Assembly (NCBI RefSeq): GCF_943193125.1
Contig: NZ_CALPCX010000001.1
Coordinates: forward strand, 372,001 to 436,000
Direction: 5' to 3'
DNA length: 64,000 nucleotides
Source of the DNA: Adlercreutzia agrestimuris
GTDB lineage: Bacteria; Actinomycetota; Coriobacteriia; Coriobacteriales; Eggerthellaceae
Shown here: positions 1 to 10,000 of the stretch, piece after piece
How the letters are laid out: every line of letters starts with the position of its first letter
Position numbering within the stretch: position 1 is the stretch's first letter
The notes under the pieces: model-generated
Database searches by the model: none
What the model was told of the DNA's origin: nothing
What the model saw: the letters and a program-made list of their open reading frames with translations, nothing else
Position numbers and translations under genes: made by a program

Positions 1-253
1 CAAATAAATGCTCACATTATATCCAATAAAGCAGAAAGCCTTACATGTTATTATTTAGTTGCTCCGCCGAAACCAAAATAGGCGTACGTTTCTTAGCTGC
101 GAATGAGGCTAGTCGGCTCAGCTAGAGGCATCCGGAGCATGACGGAATTCATGACGGAAAGATGCCGAAAGAGGCGTTTTAGAGCGTTATGCGGTGTTGC
201 TCGGAAATGACATCTGACCTGCGGATTGTTTGAAATTGTTTTGAACCGTTCTG

Positions 254-311
254 AGGATTTAATGTCCTCATAACCCGGAGGCCATAGGTTCGAATCCTGC
301 CCCCGCGACCA
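254..311 (+). other. tRNA-Met 3' remnant, left attachment-like site
   Basis: The stretch carries a CTCATAA anticodon loop, a TTCGAAT T-loop and an encoded CCA end, as in the 3' half of a tRNA-Met gene. The 5' half is absent. A near copy ends at 14,471; the last 27 nt differ at only two positions. Tyrosine integrases commonly use tRNA 3' ends, so I infer an island boundary. Bases 1-253 hold nothing I can assign. Confidence 0.7.
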
Positions 312-321
312 AGCATTCATA

Positions 322-350
322 GGTCAGTCATTTCGGTGGCTGACCTTTTT
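322..350 (+). terminator. Rho-independent terminator after the tRNA remnant
   Basis: GGTCAG and CTGACC form a 6-bp stem followed by a T5 run. It probably terminated the original tRNA transcript. Confidence 0.6.
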
Positions 351-372
351 GTTTTACAAAAGATGGGTTATA

Positions 373-479
373 GGACAAAAAACGTGTCTGAAAAATTAGT
401 GTTGATGCAGGTCAGCACCCATTTTTAACCCCAATTTTCTCTTTTTTTGAAAAAATCCACTCGGACAAAAAACGTGTCT
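373..479 (+). repeat. Direct repeat of a 17-nt IS-end-like sequence
   Basis: GGACAAAAAACGTGTCT occurs at 373-389 and 463-479 in the same orientation, just upstream of a transposase fragment. It looks like the terminal sequence of the IS whose transposase begins at 541, present twice. Confidence 0.5.
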
Positions 480-540
480 AATCTTGAAAGTTTTTCCAGT
501 TGAGCACATATAAAAGAGAGAAATATTCTCTCTTTTTAAG

Positions 541-705
541 GTGTCTACGATGAAGACCAAGATTTGTCCAATTTGCGGGTCTAAAATGAAAAGAAATGGC
601 TTTAATAGCTCTGGTCGTCAACGCTGGAGATGCAAAGGTTGCAATAAGAATGAAACCCACAAAAGAGACAACACTGCTGAGCGTTTTGAAGAGTTCTTAA
701 AGAGC
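541..705 (+). pseudogene. IS1249-type (IS256 group) transposase, N-terminal fragment
   Basis: The first about 54 codons encode a transposase zinc ribbon: ICPICGSKMKRNG, then WRCKGCN, then the family-typical HKRDNTAERFEEFL. After FLK the reading loses all similarity, so the catalytic DDE part is missing. A hairpin (AGAGAGAAATATTCTCTCTT) lies just upstream. The IS was truncated when the adjoining fragment was joined at about position 705. Confidence 0.6.
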
Positions 706-1038
706 AAGCTCTTGGCATTGCGCGGGAGATGCAAAAACGGCACGACCAGATGGAAGTCTCCAGCTTGCTGCAGAACGCAGTTGATGGGATCGAGCCATTA
801 GAGGGCAAGCATCGTGTGGGAATCTATGGCGTCCAGCGTGCCTATCGAGTGATAGGCGAGCAAGGAAGCGTTGCCAACGTTGCCACCTCCTACCCATGAA
901 AGAATCGAACCATCGAAAGTGCAAGATGCCATCCAGGTGGCAAAAGAAGCAGCAAATGACCGAGTGATTTTAAGGCAATCTAAGCGCATGCATCTCACAG
1001 ACCGACGCAGGTTTCAAAAGGATTGCTCGGACGTCTGA
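704..1038 (+). pseudogene. Unrecognised gene fragment with a frameshift
   Basis: One frame from about 704 reads on through motifs such as EMQKRHDQMEVSSLL and GKHRVGIYGVQRAYRV. It stops near 898, and a second frame continues with THERIEPSKVQDAI and ends DRRRFQKDCSDV at 1038. The two pieces look like one protein broken by a frameshift around 895. No start is visible because the 5' end abuts the transposase fragment. I do not recognise the family; its place next to mobC suggests a mobilisation-region protein. Confidence 0.4.
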
Positions 1039-1211
1039 GAAAAGAGTAGGGGCAAATAGCCTATTGTGTAATACCGAGCGCATTTTCGCTCGTCATTCCA
1101 CTATGGATTCCGCTTGCCGGGCGAGCCGTGCAAGCGAGCTTCGGGCAGAGTTCGAACCTTGTGGCAACTCCGAAATGTTGCCACCGCGGATCGTCCGGGT
1201 CTCTGCCCTCA

Positions 1212-1227
1212 GCGGGGGATCCCCCGC
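1212..1227 (+). other. Perfect 16-nt palindrome upstream of mobC
   Basis: GCGGGGGATCCCCCGC is perfectly self-complementary and sits 22 nt before the mobC-like start. It could form a leader hairpin or a protein-binding site near an origin of transfer. Confidence 0.4.
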
Positions 1228-1249
1228 GCCCCTAGAGAAAGGAACAACC

Positions 1250-1735
1250 ATGCTAGAGGAGAAAACTCACACGATCACATGTCGCCTCGATGAGGCTGAC
1301 TTCGAGAAGCTCACAAGCGAAGCCGCGGCATTGGATATCAACACGAGCGACTACATCAGGTTGCTGACACGATTGCCGGTGGAGGTCAAAGCCGGAGGTG
1401 ACCCTGACTCGTACATAATCATCGAACCAAAAGCTGTATCAATCCTAGATTACCTGATCAGGAAAAACGGGCTCCTACTAAATCAGGCCATCCATTCGCT
1501 CAATACCATTGCGCTCAAGATAAACCATGAAAAGCAGATCGATGCCGAGATGGCCGAACAGATCAAGAAGGCACTCAAAGACGTCGAGGCAGTTGACGCG
1601 AAACTTGCTGATATCAAGTTGGATACCGAAGCGCTCGTTGAAAAGAAGATGCTTTTCTTAGATAGGTATCGACAGAAGCCGAAGCGTCATAGGAAGAGGC
1701 AATCGCTTTCGGTAGCTTCAACAACCGAAAGCTAA
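1250..1735 (+). CDS. MobC-like plasmid mobilisation (relaxosome) protein
   Basis: This is a 161-residue protein. Its N-terminal part resembles a ribbon-helix-helix DNA-binding region (HTITCRLDEADFEKL). A middle segment with RKNGLLLNQAIHSLNTIA matches the NLNQIA-like signature of MobC/BfmC-type relaxosome accessory proteins. The C-terminus is a charged helix ending in basic residues. ATG 1250 is chosen because AGAAAGGA precedes it by 7 nt; earlier in-frame ATGs would add residues encoded by what looks like leader. MobC proteins help the relaxase nick oriT. No relaxase is visible here, so mobilisation by this island alone is unlikely. Confidence 0.7.
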   Translation: MLEEKTHTITCRLDEADFEKLTSEAAALDINTSDYIRLLTRLPVEVKAGGDPDSYIIIEPKAVSILDYLIRKNGLLLNQAIHSLNTIALKINHEKQIDAEMAEQIKKALKDVEAVDAKLADIKLDTEALVEKKMLFLDRYRQKPKRHRKRQSLSVASTTES

Positions 1736-1758
1736 AAGACAAGAAAGATTCACGGCCG

Positions 1759-1787
1759 AGAGTCCTGCGTTCGCAGGACTCTTTTTC
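1759..1787 (+). terminator. Terminator of mobC
   Basis: A 10-bp perfect stem (AGAGTCCTGC/GCAGGACTCT) with a GTTC loop is followed by a T run. Confidence 0.85.
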
Positions 1788-1837
1788 AGAGAAAACCGAC
1801 TAGTGTTATTACGCGTCGCAAGTAAGTACGCATCCAT

Positions 1838-1865
1838 TTTCTAGATCGGGTTGGGAGGGTATAAT
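1838..1865 (+). promoter_or_regulatory. Probable promoter of the restriction operon
   Basis: A consensus TATAAT lies at 1860-1865, about 47 nt before the ribbon-helix-helix start. The -35 region is weak (TTTTCT-like). Confidence 0.45.
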
Positions 1866-1911
1866 AGTTGCAGATGTATTGCAAAACGGTTTACTAGCCG
1901 AAAGGGTCGTC

Positions 1912-2115
1912 ATGGACTACGCGGAACTTGTCAAATCTGAGGCATGCCAAACAGATATTCAACAGTACCTAGCGGATGGCGAGACAACAGCAATCACGAT
2001 ACGTTTACCTAAAAATCTACGCGATGCTGCGAAAGAAGCAGCCGCGATGAGAGGTATGGGATTCAGCACATTCGTGAGAATGTGCCTTATCGAAGAGCTC
2101 AAGAAGGGACTGTGA
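1912..2115 (+). CDS. Small ribbon-helix-helix protein, first gene of the restriction operon
   Basis: A 67-residue protein. After a variable N-terminus it reads TTAITIRLPKNLRDAAKEAA, then GFSTFVRMCLIEELKKG, the beta-strand plus two helices of a MetJ/Arc or BrnA-like ribbon-helix-helix fold. ATG 1912 has AAAGGG upstream. It ends one base before the large restriction gene, so the two are probably translationally coupled. A role as operon autorepressor or antitoxin-like regulator is inferred from fold and position. Confidence 0.7.
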   Translation: MDYAELVKSEACQTDIQQYLADGETTAITIRLPKNLRDAAKEAAAMRGMGFSTFVRMCLIEELKKGL

Positions 2116-2116
2116 A

Positions 2117-5100
2117 ATGGGCGAAAACGAAGTAGAAGTAAAACTGAACTACTCAGATACGCCCTCTCGAACCATTTACGAGGTCATCGACTGGTGCCGC
2201 GAATCTTCGGAAAGTGAGCGCGAGAAGGGCGACAAGTTTGAACGTGCTGCACGCTATTACCTCCTGAATGATCCACTTTGGTCGGCAAGATTGGAAGATG
2301 TGTGGTTATGGAAGAACGCGCCAACGCACGATGGCGCTGACATCGGAATAGACCTCGTGGCTAAAGATGCTGAGGATGGAACGTATTGGGCGATCCAGTG
2401 CAAATGCTATGACGAGGATTCGACCCTTGACTACAAGACGGTCTCAACGTTCTACGGTGCGACTGGTAACAAAGATACCTATGGCCACAACATGCTCATC
2501 TCGACTACCGAGAATCTAACCAATCACCTGGACAAGGTCGCAAGCGAATGGGATACCGTCAGGGTATTTCCAAGCCAGATGGATGAAGCTGCACTCGACT
2601 GGGAGCCTTTCTTAGACGGGAAAGCTGCTACACAAAGGAAGACTTTCGATCCACTTCCCCATCAAGAGAGAGCCATAGCCGATTGCATTAAGGGCTTTGA
2701 GGGAAACGACCGCGGCAAGCTGATCATGGCTTGCGGCACCGGCAAGACGCTGACTTCCCTGCGCCTTGCCGAAGAGATGCTGGAGGCTGGTTCGTACATT
2801 CTCTTCCTGGCACCTTCGATCTCACTTGTCGGACAGACAATGCGAGCCTGGGCGAACCAAGCACGAGTGCCGATACGCTGCGCTGTTGTGTGCTCGGATG
2901 CAAAGGCGTCGGATGCAGGTGTGGATGCATGGGAATCGTCCTTATCAGATATCCCATATCCGGCAACCACCAATCCCAAGGCGCTTTACGACCAGATGAA
3001 GGAACCACTTGCAAACGGCTTCAATGTAGTATTCAGCACGTACCAATCGATACAAGTAGTATCCGATGCTCAAGATCTCGGATTGCCGCCCTTTGACATC
3101 ATCATCTGCGATGAGGCGCACAGGACAACAGGCGCGAAGGACGCAGGGACATCCAAGCAAGAGCAGACGGAGTTCGTTAAGGTTCATGACAATTCGATAG
3201 TCTCTGGCAAGAAGCGCCTGTACATGACGGCGACCCCACGCATCTACGGCGAGACTGCCAAGAAGAAGGCGAAGGAAGAGGACTACGTCATATCTTCGAT
3301 GGATGACGAGAGCATCTTCGGCAAGGAATTCCACAGGCTCAAGTTCGGCGAGGCTGTGGATGAAGGGCTGCTGACCGATTACAAGGTGATCGCGCTTACC
3401 GTAGCCGAGGATGCTGTGAGCCAGATCTACCAGCAAGCCATGGCAAACGATGAGGGGTTCGAGATACCGGATGCCGCCAAGATCATAGGCTGTTGGAAAG
3501 GACTAGCCGGAGAAGGTGATGGGGGAGCTGGGCATGCGCTTAAGAACGCGGTAGCGTTCTGTACGACCATCGCAGAGTCGAAGCGCATCCAGGAGTACTT
3601 CAAGCAGATCGTGGATGCCTACATCAAATACGAGAAGGAGCAGGAGAACGATACCCCGCTCCTTCACTGCGACATCGAGCACGTTGATGGCACCATGGAC
3701 TCGGCGGAGCGCAAGGCGAAGCTGAAATGGCTGGCCGAGACAGAGGATGCAACAGCTGATGGCGAAGAGGTATGCCACATCCTCTCGAACGCGAGATGCC
3801 TGGCAGAAGGCGTGGATGTGCCGAACCTCGATGCAGTCATGTTCTTACAGCCCAAGAAGTCTGAAATCGACATTACCCAAGCAGTCGGGCGCGTCATGCG
3901 CAAATTCGAAGGCAAGGACTACGGCTACATCATCCTGCCTATCGTCATCCCAGCTGGCATGACGGCGGAGGAGGCCTTGGACGCAAACGAGCCATTCCAG
4001 GTTGTCTGGGACATAGTGAAATCGCTCAGGAGTCATGACGAACGATTGGAGGCGCGTATAAACGCGCTCCCCTATGACAAGAAGGATGGGGACAAGAAAG
4101 ACGATGACGTGGTGACTATCATCGACGTCACACCGGAAAGCGACGGGGATACAGAAGGCGATGCGCCGTTAGATGGTGACGGAGAAGGCGTGCAAATGCA
4201 GATGCACTTCACCGAGCATGAGCTGCAAGAGGCGGTCAATGCGGTCATCGTCAAGAAGTGTGGCAGCAAGGTCTATTGGGACGATTGGGCAAAGGACATT
4301 GGAAAGATCGCCCAGCGTCACATCGAGCGTGTCGGCGAGCTTGTGCTCGATGGCGGTGAAGCGTCCGACGAATTCCAAGCTTTCCTGAAAGGTTTGCGCG
4401 ATTCCCTGAATGAGGGCATATCAGAGAAGGAAGCTGTTGAGATGTTGGCGCAGCACATGATCACGCTGCCAATCTTTGACGCGCTGTTTGGGGGTTCGGA
4501 GTTTGCCAAGAGCAATCCGATATCAATAGCCATGGAAGGTATGGTTGATACCTTACGTGAGTACAACATCGAGACGCTTGAGGAGAGACGTGAGCTTGAC
4601 GAGCTTTATGCGAGCGTGAGACGACGCGCCGAAGGCGTGAAGACCGATGCTGGACGCCAGCGCATCATCAAAGAGCTCTACGAGAAGTTCTTCAGTCAGG
4701 CCTTCAAAGCGACATCGGAGAAGATGGGCATCGTCTACACGCCAAATGAGGTGGTGAACTACATCCTCCATGCGACGAACCGCTTACTGCAGAAGGAATT
4801 CGGGCAGAGTCTAGCTGATGAGGGAGTGAACATCCTCGATCCGTTCACTGGTACTGGAACTTTCATTGTGAATTTGCTTCAGGACGAAGAGCTCATGCCT
4901 TTGGACAAGCTCCCGATGAAGTACAAGAGCGAGATCTGGTGCAACGAGATTCTTCTACTGGCTTACTACATTGCAACCATAAACATCGAGTATGCCTACC
5001 ATTCACGCATTCATGGAGAGTACGCACCGTTCGAAGGCGCAGTGCTTACGGATACCTTTCAGATGTACGAAAAGGGAGATCCGCTCGATCTTGAGATGTT

Positions 5101-7024
5101 CGTAGATAACACGGAACGTATCTTGCGTGAAATGGAAACACCGATTCATGTAATAGTCGGTAACCCTCCGTATTCATCAGGGCAAAAGAATGCAGACGAC
5201 AGTAATCAAAATACGCAATATCCAACGTTAATCGCGAAGATTAGAAATACGTATGCGGCCAAGTCGATCAACGGCTCAAAAAAAATGGCGCTATATGATT
5301 CGTATATAGAAGCATTTAGATGGGCATCAGACAGAATCGGTGAGCGAGGAGTCATTTCGTTCGTGACCAACGGAGGATGGCTTGATGCACAGGCAATGGA
5401 TGGATTCAGAAAATGCCTAGTTGAAGAGTTCAGCTCAATCTATGTTTTTAATCTTCGAGGTAATCAGCGAACTCAGGGCGAGCAATCACGTAAAGAAGGC
5501 GGCAAGATTTTTGGATCAGGATCACGTGCCCCTATCACTATTACTATGCTCGTGAAGAACCCATCATCCGAAGAGCATGGAACGATACACTATCACGACA
5601 TCGGAGATTATCTCGATCGCGAAACCAAGCTAGCAATAGTCGCATCTTCAATAAACGGTGAGGGTTTTGAGTGGGATAGTATACAACCAGACAGGCATGG
5701 TGATTGGCTAAACCAACGCGATGAAAGCTGGTACGATTTTGCGCCTCTCGGCTTGTCAAAGCTTAAAGCACCTAGAGGGATATTTGAATTATGGTCATCG
5801 GGGGTAATTACGCATAGAGATACCTGGATGTACTCGTTCTCGCGCGATGCGCTGGTAAACCAAATTGAAACTTTAGCTAGTTTCTTTAATGAGCAGATTG
5901 ATAAACACGGATCAGCTATTTCATCTAAAGATGAAGTCGAGAGAATTGTTGAAAAAGAACCTGCGAAGATTAAGTGGGACAAGAAGCTGTATGATCGCGT
6001 TTATGAGTCTGAGAGAATTGAGCCTGTAGACGCAAGTATTACGAAATCCGCATATAGGCCATTTTGTAAAGAATGGCTTTATTACGACGACACAATCAAC
6101 TGGAGCCATTACCAACTGTCAAAGCTCTTTCCAACTATAGAGCATGAAAACATTTATATAGCTTTTACGAATGGCGATAAATCAAGCCAGTTGATATCAA
6201 ATCTGGTGCCAGATTTACATTATGTGGGAGATTCACAATGTTTCCCGCTCTATTGGTATGAGAAGAAGGACTCACTTGGCGGAATGTTCGCAGATGAGTC
6301 CGAGGAATATATCAGACATGACGCGATTACCGATGAGGCACTTGAGGTTTTTCGGGAAGTATATCCGCGAGCCTTTGATGTGCATGACAAGTTCAAAGCA
6401 CGTACGAAAGCGAACGGCGGAATTGAGCTAACAAAGGAAGACATCTTTTATTACATCTACGGCATCCTCCACTCACCTGAATATCGCCAACGGTTTGAGG
6501 CCAACCTCAAGAAGGAACTGCCACGAATCCCGCTAGCTGCAAACTTCCGTGCGTTTTCACTTGCGGGAAGGCGTCTGGCAGAGCTTCATCTCAACTACGA
6601 GAGCGTTGAGCCCTATCCTCTAACTGTTCGAGGAAATGAAAAGAATCCCGGGCGCGTAGAGAAGATGAAATGGGGTAAGTGCAAGGATCCTGAAACCGGC
6701 AAAAAGGTAGATGACTACACGACGCTCATCTATAACGAAAACTTGGCTTATTCGGGAATCCCAGAAGTTGCCAATGACTACAAGGTCAATGGCAGAAGCC
6801 CGCTCGAATGGATGATCGATCGCTATCAGGTAAAGATGGACAAGGCATCAGGCATCGTAAACGACCCCAACGACTACAGCGATGACCCGACTTATATCAG
6901 CGGCTTGATTCCACGACTAGTTACCGTAGCCATGGACACAATGGACATCGTAAACGGTTTACCACCACTGAATGAGAAGCCACAGCCTGCTGACTGGCCG
7001 TTCGCGTGGAAGGTGAGCGAATGA
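2117..7024 (+). CDS. Type ISP single-polypeptide restriction-modification enzyme
   Basis: A 1635-residue protein joining nuclease, translocase, methyltransferase and recognition functions. In order: an Mrr-like PD-(D/E)XK nuclease (GIDLVAK...WAIQCKCY, residues about 75-95); a superfamily 2 helicase with Walker A MACGTGKT (about 203), DEAH (about 331), TATP and QAVGRVMR (about 590); a helical coupler; an N6-adenine methyltransferase with DPFTGTGTF (about 908) and NPPY (about 1015); and a C-terminal target-recognition region. This order and length match the LlaBIII/LlaGI type ISP family, which methylates one strand of an asymmetric site and cuts after head-on translocation. All catalytic motifs appear intact. 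Codons 1030-1400 are AT-richer than the rest, fitting an exchangeable recognition region. Confidence 0.9.
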   Translation: MGENEVEVKLNYSDTPSRTIYEVIDWCRESSESEREKGDKFERAARYYLLNDPLWSARLEDVWLWKNAPTHDGADIGIDLVAKDAEDGTYWAIQCKCYDEDSTLDYKTVSTFYGATGNKDTYGHNMLISTTENLTNHLDKVASEWDTVRVFPSQMDEAALDWEPFLDGKAATQRKTFDPLPHQERAIADCIKGFEGNDRGKLIMACGTGKTLTSLRLAEEMLEAGSYILFLAPSISLVGQTMRAWANQARVPIRCAVVCSDAKASDAGVDAWESSLSDIPYPATTNPKALYDQMKEPLANGFNVVFSTYQSIQVVSDAQDLGLPPFDIIICDEAHRTTGAKDAGTSKQEQTEFVKVHDNSIVSGKKRLYMTATPRIYGETAKKKAKEEDYVISSMDDESIFGKEFHRLKFGEAVDEGLLTDYKVIALTVAEDAVSQIYQQAMANDEGFEIPDAAKIIGCWKGLAGEGDGGAGHALKNAVAFCTTIAESKRIQEYFKQIVDAYIKYEKEQENDTPLLHCDIEHVDGTMDSAERKAKLKWLAETEDATADGEEVCHILSNARCLAEGVDVPNLDAVMFLQPKKSEIDITQAVGRVMRKFEGKDYGYIILPIVIPAGMTAEEALDANEPFQVVWDIVKSLRSHDERLEARINALPYDKKDGDKKDDDVVTIIDVTPESDGDTEGDAPLDGDGEGVQMQMHFTEHELQEAVNAVIVKKCGSKVYWDDWAKDIGKIAQRHIERVGELVLDGGEASDEFQAFLKGLRDSLNEGISEKEAVEMLAQHMITLPIFDALFGGSEFAKSNPISIAMEGMVDTLREYNIETLEERRELDELYASVRRRAEGVKTDAGRQRIIKELYEKFFSQAFKATSEKMGIVYTPNEVVNYILHATNRLLQKEFGQSLADEGVNILDPFTGTGTFIVNLLQDEELMPLDKLPMKYKSEIWCNEILLLAYYIATINIEYAYHSRIHGEYAPFEGAVLTDTFQMYEKGDPLDLEMFVDNTERILREMETPIHVIVGNPPYSSGQKNADDSNQNTQYPTLIAKIRNTYAAKSINGSKKMALYDSYIEAFRWASDRIGERGVISFVTNGGWLDAQAMDGFRKCLVEEFSSIYVFNLRGNQRTQGEQSRKEGGKIFGSGSRAPITITMLVKNPSSEEHGTIHYHDIGDYLDRETKLAIVASSINGEGFEWDSIQPDRHGDWLNQRDESWYDFAPLGLSKLKAPRGIFELWSSGVITHRDTWMYSFSRDALVNQIETLASFFNEQIDKHGSAISSKDEVERIVEKEPAKIKWDKKLYDRVYESERIEPVDASITKSAYRPFCKEWLYYDDTINWSHYQLSKLFPTIEHENIYIAFTNGDKSSQLISNLVPDLHYVGDSQCFPLYWYEKKDSLGGMFADESEEYIRHDAITDEALEVFREVYPRAFDVHDKFKARTKANGGIELTKEDIFYYIYGILHSPEYRQRFEANLKKELPRIPLAANFRAFSLAGRRLAELHLNYESVEPYPLTVRGNEKNPGRVEKMKWGKCKDPETGKKVDDYTTLIYNENLAYSGIPEVANDYKVNGRSPLEWMIDRYQVKMDKASGIVNDPNDYSDDPTYISGLIPRLVTVAMDTMDIVNGLPPLNEKPQPADWPFAWKVSE

Positions 7025-10000
7025 GCGTTAGGATGACAATTGCTAAGCTCGCACGGAGGGTGAATAGCTGGTGTATGAAAACCAGTGATGATTTTGCGGA
7101 CAAATCCCTAAACGCCCTTACACCGACTCGTTTGTCAGACGAGGAGTACAAGCTCTACGAGAAGGAGTTTTCTTTCGTTTTTCACAATCCAAAGATTCGA
7201 AACATTGCTTTGATGGGTACTTATGGCGCTGGCAAAAGCACTGTTATGGAGACATGGGATGAAAAGCAGCTTCTTGCTGGCGATGGCCACGAGAGCACCT
7301 TTATTTCGCTAGCCCATTTTCACGGATCAAATAACGAAACCAGTGCAGTAGAAGGTGAAATACTTAATCAGCTAATTCATAAGACCAAACGTAGCCGGAT
7401 TCCAAAAAGCAGGTTTAGGCATACGCAAGACGATCGCAGAATCTTTGATTTTATTAAAGCAACGGCCTGCGTAGGATATGGCTTATTAACCATTGCACTT
7501 ATTACATTGTTGATAAAAGATGATATTACGTTTCCTGAAAATGTTGAAGGATTTGCACAACCGATATGGATTGCCATATGCGTATGGGCAATTGGGCTAG
7601 TTGCAATTCTGTACTCTGCATTCCGTCGAGACAAAACAGATAAGTTTTTGCGACGAATAAAGCTATTCGGAAATGAAGTCGATTTATTTGAATTCGACAA
7701 GAATCAGGCTGAAAAAGACGGTTCTGAATCGCACGATCCAATATTCAATAAATACATGGACGACGTCCTGTACCTGTTAAATAATTCCGGATCCGATGTT
7801 TATATTTTTGAGGACCTCGATCGTTTTGATGATTCGATTGAAATATTTGAAAAGCTTCGAGAACTTAACGGTCTCGCCAACGACTGTAGATTGGAAAAGC
7901 TTAAGCCCTTACGATTTTTCTACCTAGTTCGAGAAGATTTATTCGAAACACCAGAAGATCGGGTCAAGTTCTTTGATTTCATTATCCCAATCATTCCTTT
8001 TTCAGATCCAGATGGAAATTTTGATGAACTAAGAAGCGGTTTGAGTAATCTAGGCTTGAATGTGAGCGATTTATTCACCTATGAAATATCTTCTTTCATT
8101 CCCGACCCCCGTGCTTTAAAGGACATTGTTAACGAGGCAAAGCATTACCAAGAACATATTTTTCACGACAGTGATAAGCCTTTATCCGAAAGCGAGGCTG
8201 AACATCTTGTAGCAGCAATTGTTTATAAGGTTGTTTTTCCAACTGATTTTTCAAACTTTCAACGTGGAAAAGGTTTTGTGTCAGAGCTTCTAAGAAAGCG
8301 TGAAATTCTGATTGCTAAGCAAAGGCGCTTGCTAGAAGCTGAGAAAGAAGAGCTTTCATCTGCGATTCGCGAAATAGATGAGAAAAATCAATTTAACTTG
8401 GATGAGCTGATTCTCACAAGTTATTTTGATAAGTCAAATTTCACCAGGTTCGGAAACGCAATATATAACGCAAATACTACAACAGAGGTTATCAAAGCAA
8501 TTAGAGATAACGATCAAGCAAGCAAAAAGCTAGATGAGGTAATTGAAGAATATTTAAGCGACGAAACTAATTTAAAGCGTTACGGAGAACCGAAAGAATA
8601 CCTAGACAAGCGGAAATCAGAGTATCTTGCAAGAATACAAGAAATAGATGACAGACTATTGCACCTAAGCTGTAGCACACTAGGCAAATTACTGGTAGAG
8701 TCTGTGGATGATGATGTCTTCGTTATCGAAGAAAAAGATTTGGAAAGAAGCGCTGACTTCAAAGATTGTGAAATTGGAACTGTTCAGCAGAGTCAACACT
8801 TTTCGTTATTAAAGCATCTTCTGAGCACGGATCTCATTGATGAATCTTCATTGAGATTCATAATACGTGTCCGACCAGGAGGACTATCTCTTGCCGATCA
8901 GCGAAATCTGGCAATAATCCAAGGTCGAAGGCCTATTGATCCTACATATGTTTTCGATAAGCCTGGCGATGTTCTCATGAGAATACGCGATGAATTTCTG
9001 ATGGTTCCAGGCGTCCAGAACCACTCGATTCTTAAAGAAATACTTAATAAAGAAGAAACGGACAAACTTTCGAAATTTGTAGCAGGTCTTCAACGCGGAG
9101 ATCATGCTGATTTCTTTCTTGGTTATGTTGTTTCCGATCAATTCATTCCCAGTGTTTTTAGTGTAATAGAGAACGATTTCGATAACGAAGCAAGCATTGT
9201 TCTTGCCGATGAGACTGCCTCTTTCGAAGACCGTAGAAACTTTGTCCATAAACTTATGTGTTACAAAGATGATTGGAACTTGGATGCGACAGAAAGCGCC
9301 CTTGTTGCGTTTGCAAACGCCGATCCCGAATTATTATCCGTAGGCGATACATTGTTGGAGGGGGTCAGAAGAAATATTGACAAGTTCGTCCTTTCTTTGT
9401 CTGATATTGAATTTGAGACCGCGGACAAGGGGCTCCTTAACATTGTCTATGAGAAATCGCTATATGAGCCCAATGCTGCATTAGCGATGAAATGGGCTGA
9501 GAATCGATTCCCCTACCATGTCGTAAATAGGCATTCAGCTATTTCCATCGTCTACTCACTTTCCGACGAGAAGCTCCATGAATTTGTGGAGGAAAACATG
9601 GAGACTTTTATTCTCTCCATTATTGATGCTGACGACTCTCCTTTATCTGAATCAGAAGATATTTTAGCTTGGGTATTGAACACATTACCAGATAACCAAG
9701 AAGCGGCCGTATCCTTTGTAAAGAGATTAGAGAATTGCACGTTTCAAGACTTGAGCCGGATTAAAGACCCAGCGTTTAAAAGAGCTCTTTTGCTGTTTGA
9801 TATCCCAGAGTTTTCTGAAACGAACATACTTGATTACTTCTCTGCATGCGAAAACGTAATCGATGACGCATTAGCAGGATTCATTCAAAATCATCTTAAT
9901 TCCGAGGAAGACATAAAGGTCGTAATAGACGCGCTGTCAGGCAACGAAGACTTCGTCTGGGCTGCCGTCGTGAATTCGAACTTAACTGATGAAAACATCG

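Noticed and set aside
2662..3436. Overlapping antisense frames within the type ISP gene
   Set aside because: Shadows of a strongly coding, motif-rich gene on the other strand.
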